Shown: piece after piece, positions 6,708 through 7,000 of the stretch
How positions within the stretch are numbered: the first letter of the stretch is position 1
Layout of the letters: every line of letters starts with the position of its first letter
NCBI GenBank assembly: GCA_021813645.1
Contig: JAKAJW010000115.1
Span: 1 to 7,000 of the forward strand
Direction: 5' to 3'
Source of the DNA: Pseudomonadota bacterium
GTDB lineage: Bacteria > Pseudomonadota > Alphaproteobacteria > Rhodobacterales > Rhodobacteraceae
DNA: 7,000 nucleotides
Notes under the pieces: generated by a model
Told to the model about the DNA's origin: nothing
The model's database searches: none
Seen by the model: the letters and a program-made list of their open reading frames with translations, nothing else
Position numbers and translations under genes: made by a program

Positions 6708-6727
6708 ACCGAACTGTTCGGTTCGAT
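6708..6727. promoter_or_regulatory. Putative TetR operator, emrA-proximal
   Basis: The site reads ACCGAACTGTTCGGTTCGAT. Its core, ACCGAA-CTG-TTCGGT (6708-6722), is a perfect 6-bp dyad. It is 17/20 identical to the reverse complement of the second site at 6767-6786. It starts 17 bases upstream of the emrA start codon and covers the expected emrA transcription start. Binding by the neighbouring TetR protein is inferred. Confidence 0.65.
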
Positions 6728-6730
6728 GCC

Positions 6731-6761
6731 TTGACGTAGCGCGCCGGACCTGCCAGATCAA
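6731..6761. promoter_or_regulatory. Overlapping divergent emrA / tetR promoter core
   Basis: Rightward, TTGACG (6731-6736) is 17 bases from CAGATC (6754-6759). Leftward, TTGATC (complement of 6756-6761) is 17 bases from TACGTC (complement of 6733-6738). The -35 hexamers are good but both -10 hexamers are poor, so the exact promoters are uncertain. If correct, both start sites would fall in or next to the flanking operators, leaving leaders of roughly 35-43 bases that include the Shine-Dalgarno of each gene. Confidence 0.35.
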
Positions 6762-6766
6762 GTGAA

Positions 6767-6786
6767 ATCGAACCGATTGGTTCGGT
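6767..6786. promoter_or_regulatory. Putative TetR operator, tetR-proximal
   Basis: The site reads ATCGAACCGATTGGTTCGGT. It contains the perfect dyad CGAACC-GATT-GGTTCG (6769-6784). It is the inverted counterpart of the 6708-6727 site, mismatching only at three central bases. It ends 22 bases before the tetR start codon, so the same protein probably represses its own gene. Confidence 0.65.
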
Positions 6787-6808
6787 CTATGCGAGGGGTC
6801 GGCGGCGG

Positions 6809-7000
6809 ATGAACATCCAGGACCAAGGCGGCAAGCCGGGCGCGCAACTGCGACTGGCGGCAGGGCAGGATCCGGCCAAGCGGGCGCAAATCCTGGCCGG
6901 CGCAAACCGGGTGATCTGCAAGATGGGCTACGACGCCGCCTCGGTGAGCGACATCGCCCGCGAGGCCGGCGTGTCCAAGGGCACGATCTACGTCTATTTC
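6809..7000 (+). CDS. TetR-family transcriptional regulator (5' part)
   Basis: Only the first 64 codons are in the window; the frame is open to the right edge. After a variable, polar N-terminus the protein reads PAKRAQILAGANRVICKMGY (22-41). The classic TetR helix-turn-helix follows, SVSDIAREAGVSKGTIYVYF (45-64), with the recognition helix at about 56-62. TetR proteins normally have about 190-220 residues with a ligand-binding C-terminal domain, which lies outside. The ATG at 6809 follows GAGGGG (6793-6798) at ten bases and a closer GGCGG. It is transcribed divergently from emrAB and most likely represses the pump and itself through the paired operators. The inducer is unknown. Confidence 0.9.
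   Translation, partial: MNIQDQGGKPGAQLRLAAGQDPAKRAQILAGANRVICKMGYDAASVSDIAREAGVSKGTIYVYF

Noticed and set aside
6703..6708. TATAAA (minus strand) as the emrA -10 box
   Set aside because: It would place the transcript start about five bases before the ATG, beyond the Shine-Dalgarno, and no -35 element sits at the right distance.
5423..6739. 438-codon plus-strand frame opposite emrA
   Set aside because: Low-complexity Arg/His/Gly composition, no family resemblance, and it lies antisense to the clear emrA gene and across the operator region.

Overview
The window is GC-rich chromosomal DNA. Its gene content (intracellular PHB depolymerase with a cysteine nucleophile, MOFRL-type glycerate kinase, a small DUF1127 protein, EmrAB-type pump) and strong G/C third-position bias suggest an alphaproteobacterium, perhaps Rhodospirillales-like. 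That placement is an inference from content; no rRNA or other phylogenetic marker is present. I see no rRNA, tRNA, CRISPR array, insertion sequence or phage gene.

Left part (1-900): the extreme left edge holds what looks like the 5' end of a leftward gene (about 27 codons, truncated by the window edge). A 148-base gap follows, with an 8-bp hairpin and a TTTA-N7-TTAA dyad resembling a CtrA site. Next is a leftward glutathione S-transferase family gene.

Middle (900-3600): two rightward metabolic genes. The first is an intracellular polyhydroxyalkanoate depolymerase (phaZ type, Cys-Asp-His triad). The second, 95 bases on, is a glycerate 2-kinase of the DUF4147/MOFRL family. Together they could feed stored polyester carbon and C2/C3 acids into central metabolism, but co-transcription is not proven. 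A 66-residue DUF1127 protein lies on the opposite strand, convergent with the kinase.

Right part (3900-7000): a tripartite drug-efflux locus read leftward, emrA (periplasmic adaptor) then emrB (14-helix DHA2 transporter), with the emrB ribosome-binding site overlapping the emrA stop codon. A TetR-family regulator is transcribed divergently and runs off the right edge after 64 codons. The intergenic region has two 20-bp operator-like sites in inverted orientation (17/20 identical). They flank a core where opposing promoter-like elements overlap, the usual architecture of a self-regulated TetR/efflux switch. No outer-membrane channel (TolC-like) gene is in the window.

Nothing here is clearly a new biological system. 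The most interesting items are the symmetric emrAB/tetR control region, the CtrA-like dyad near the left edge, and the small DUF1127 gene next to the efflux operon.
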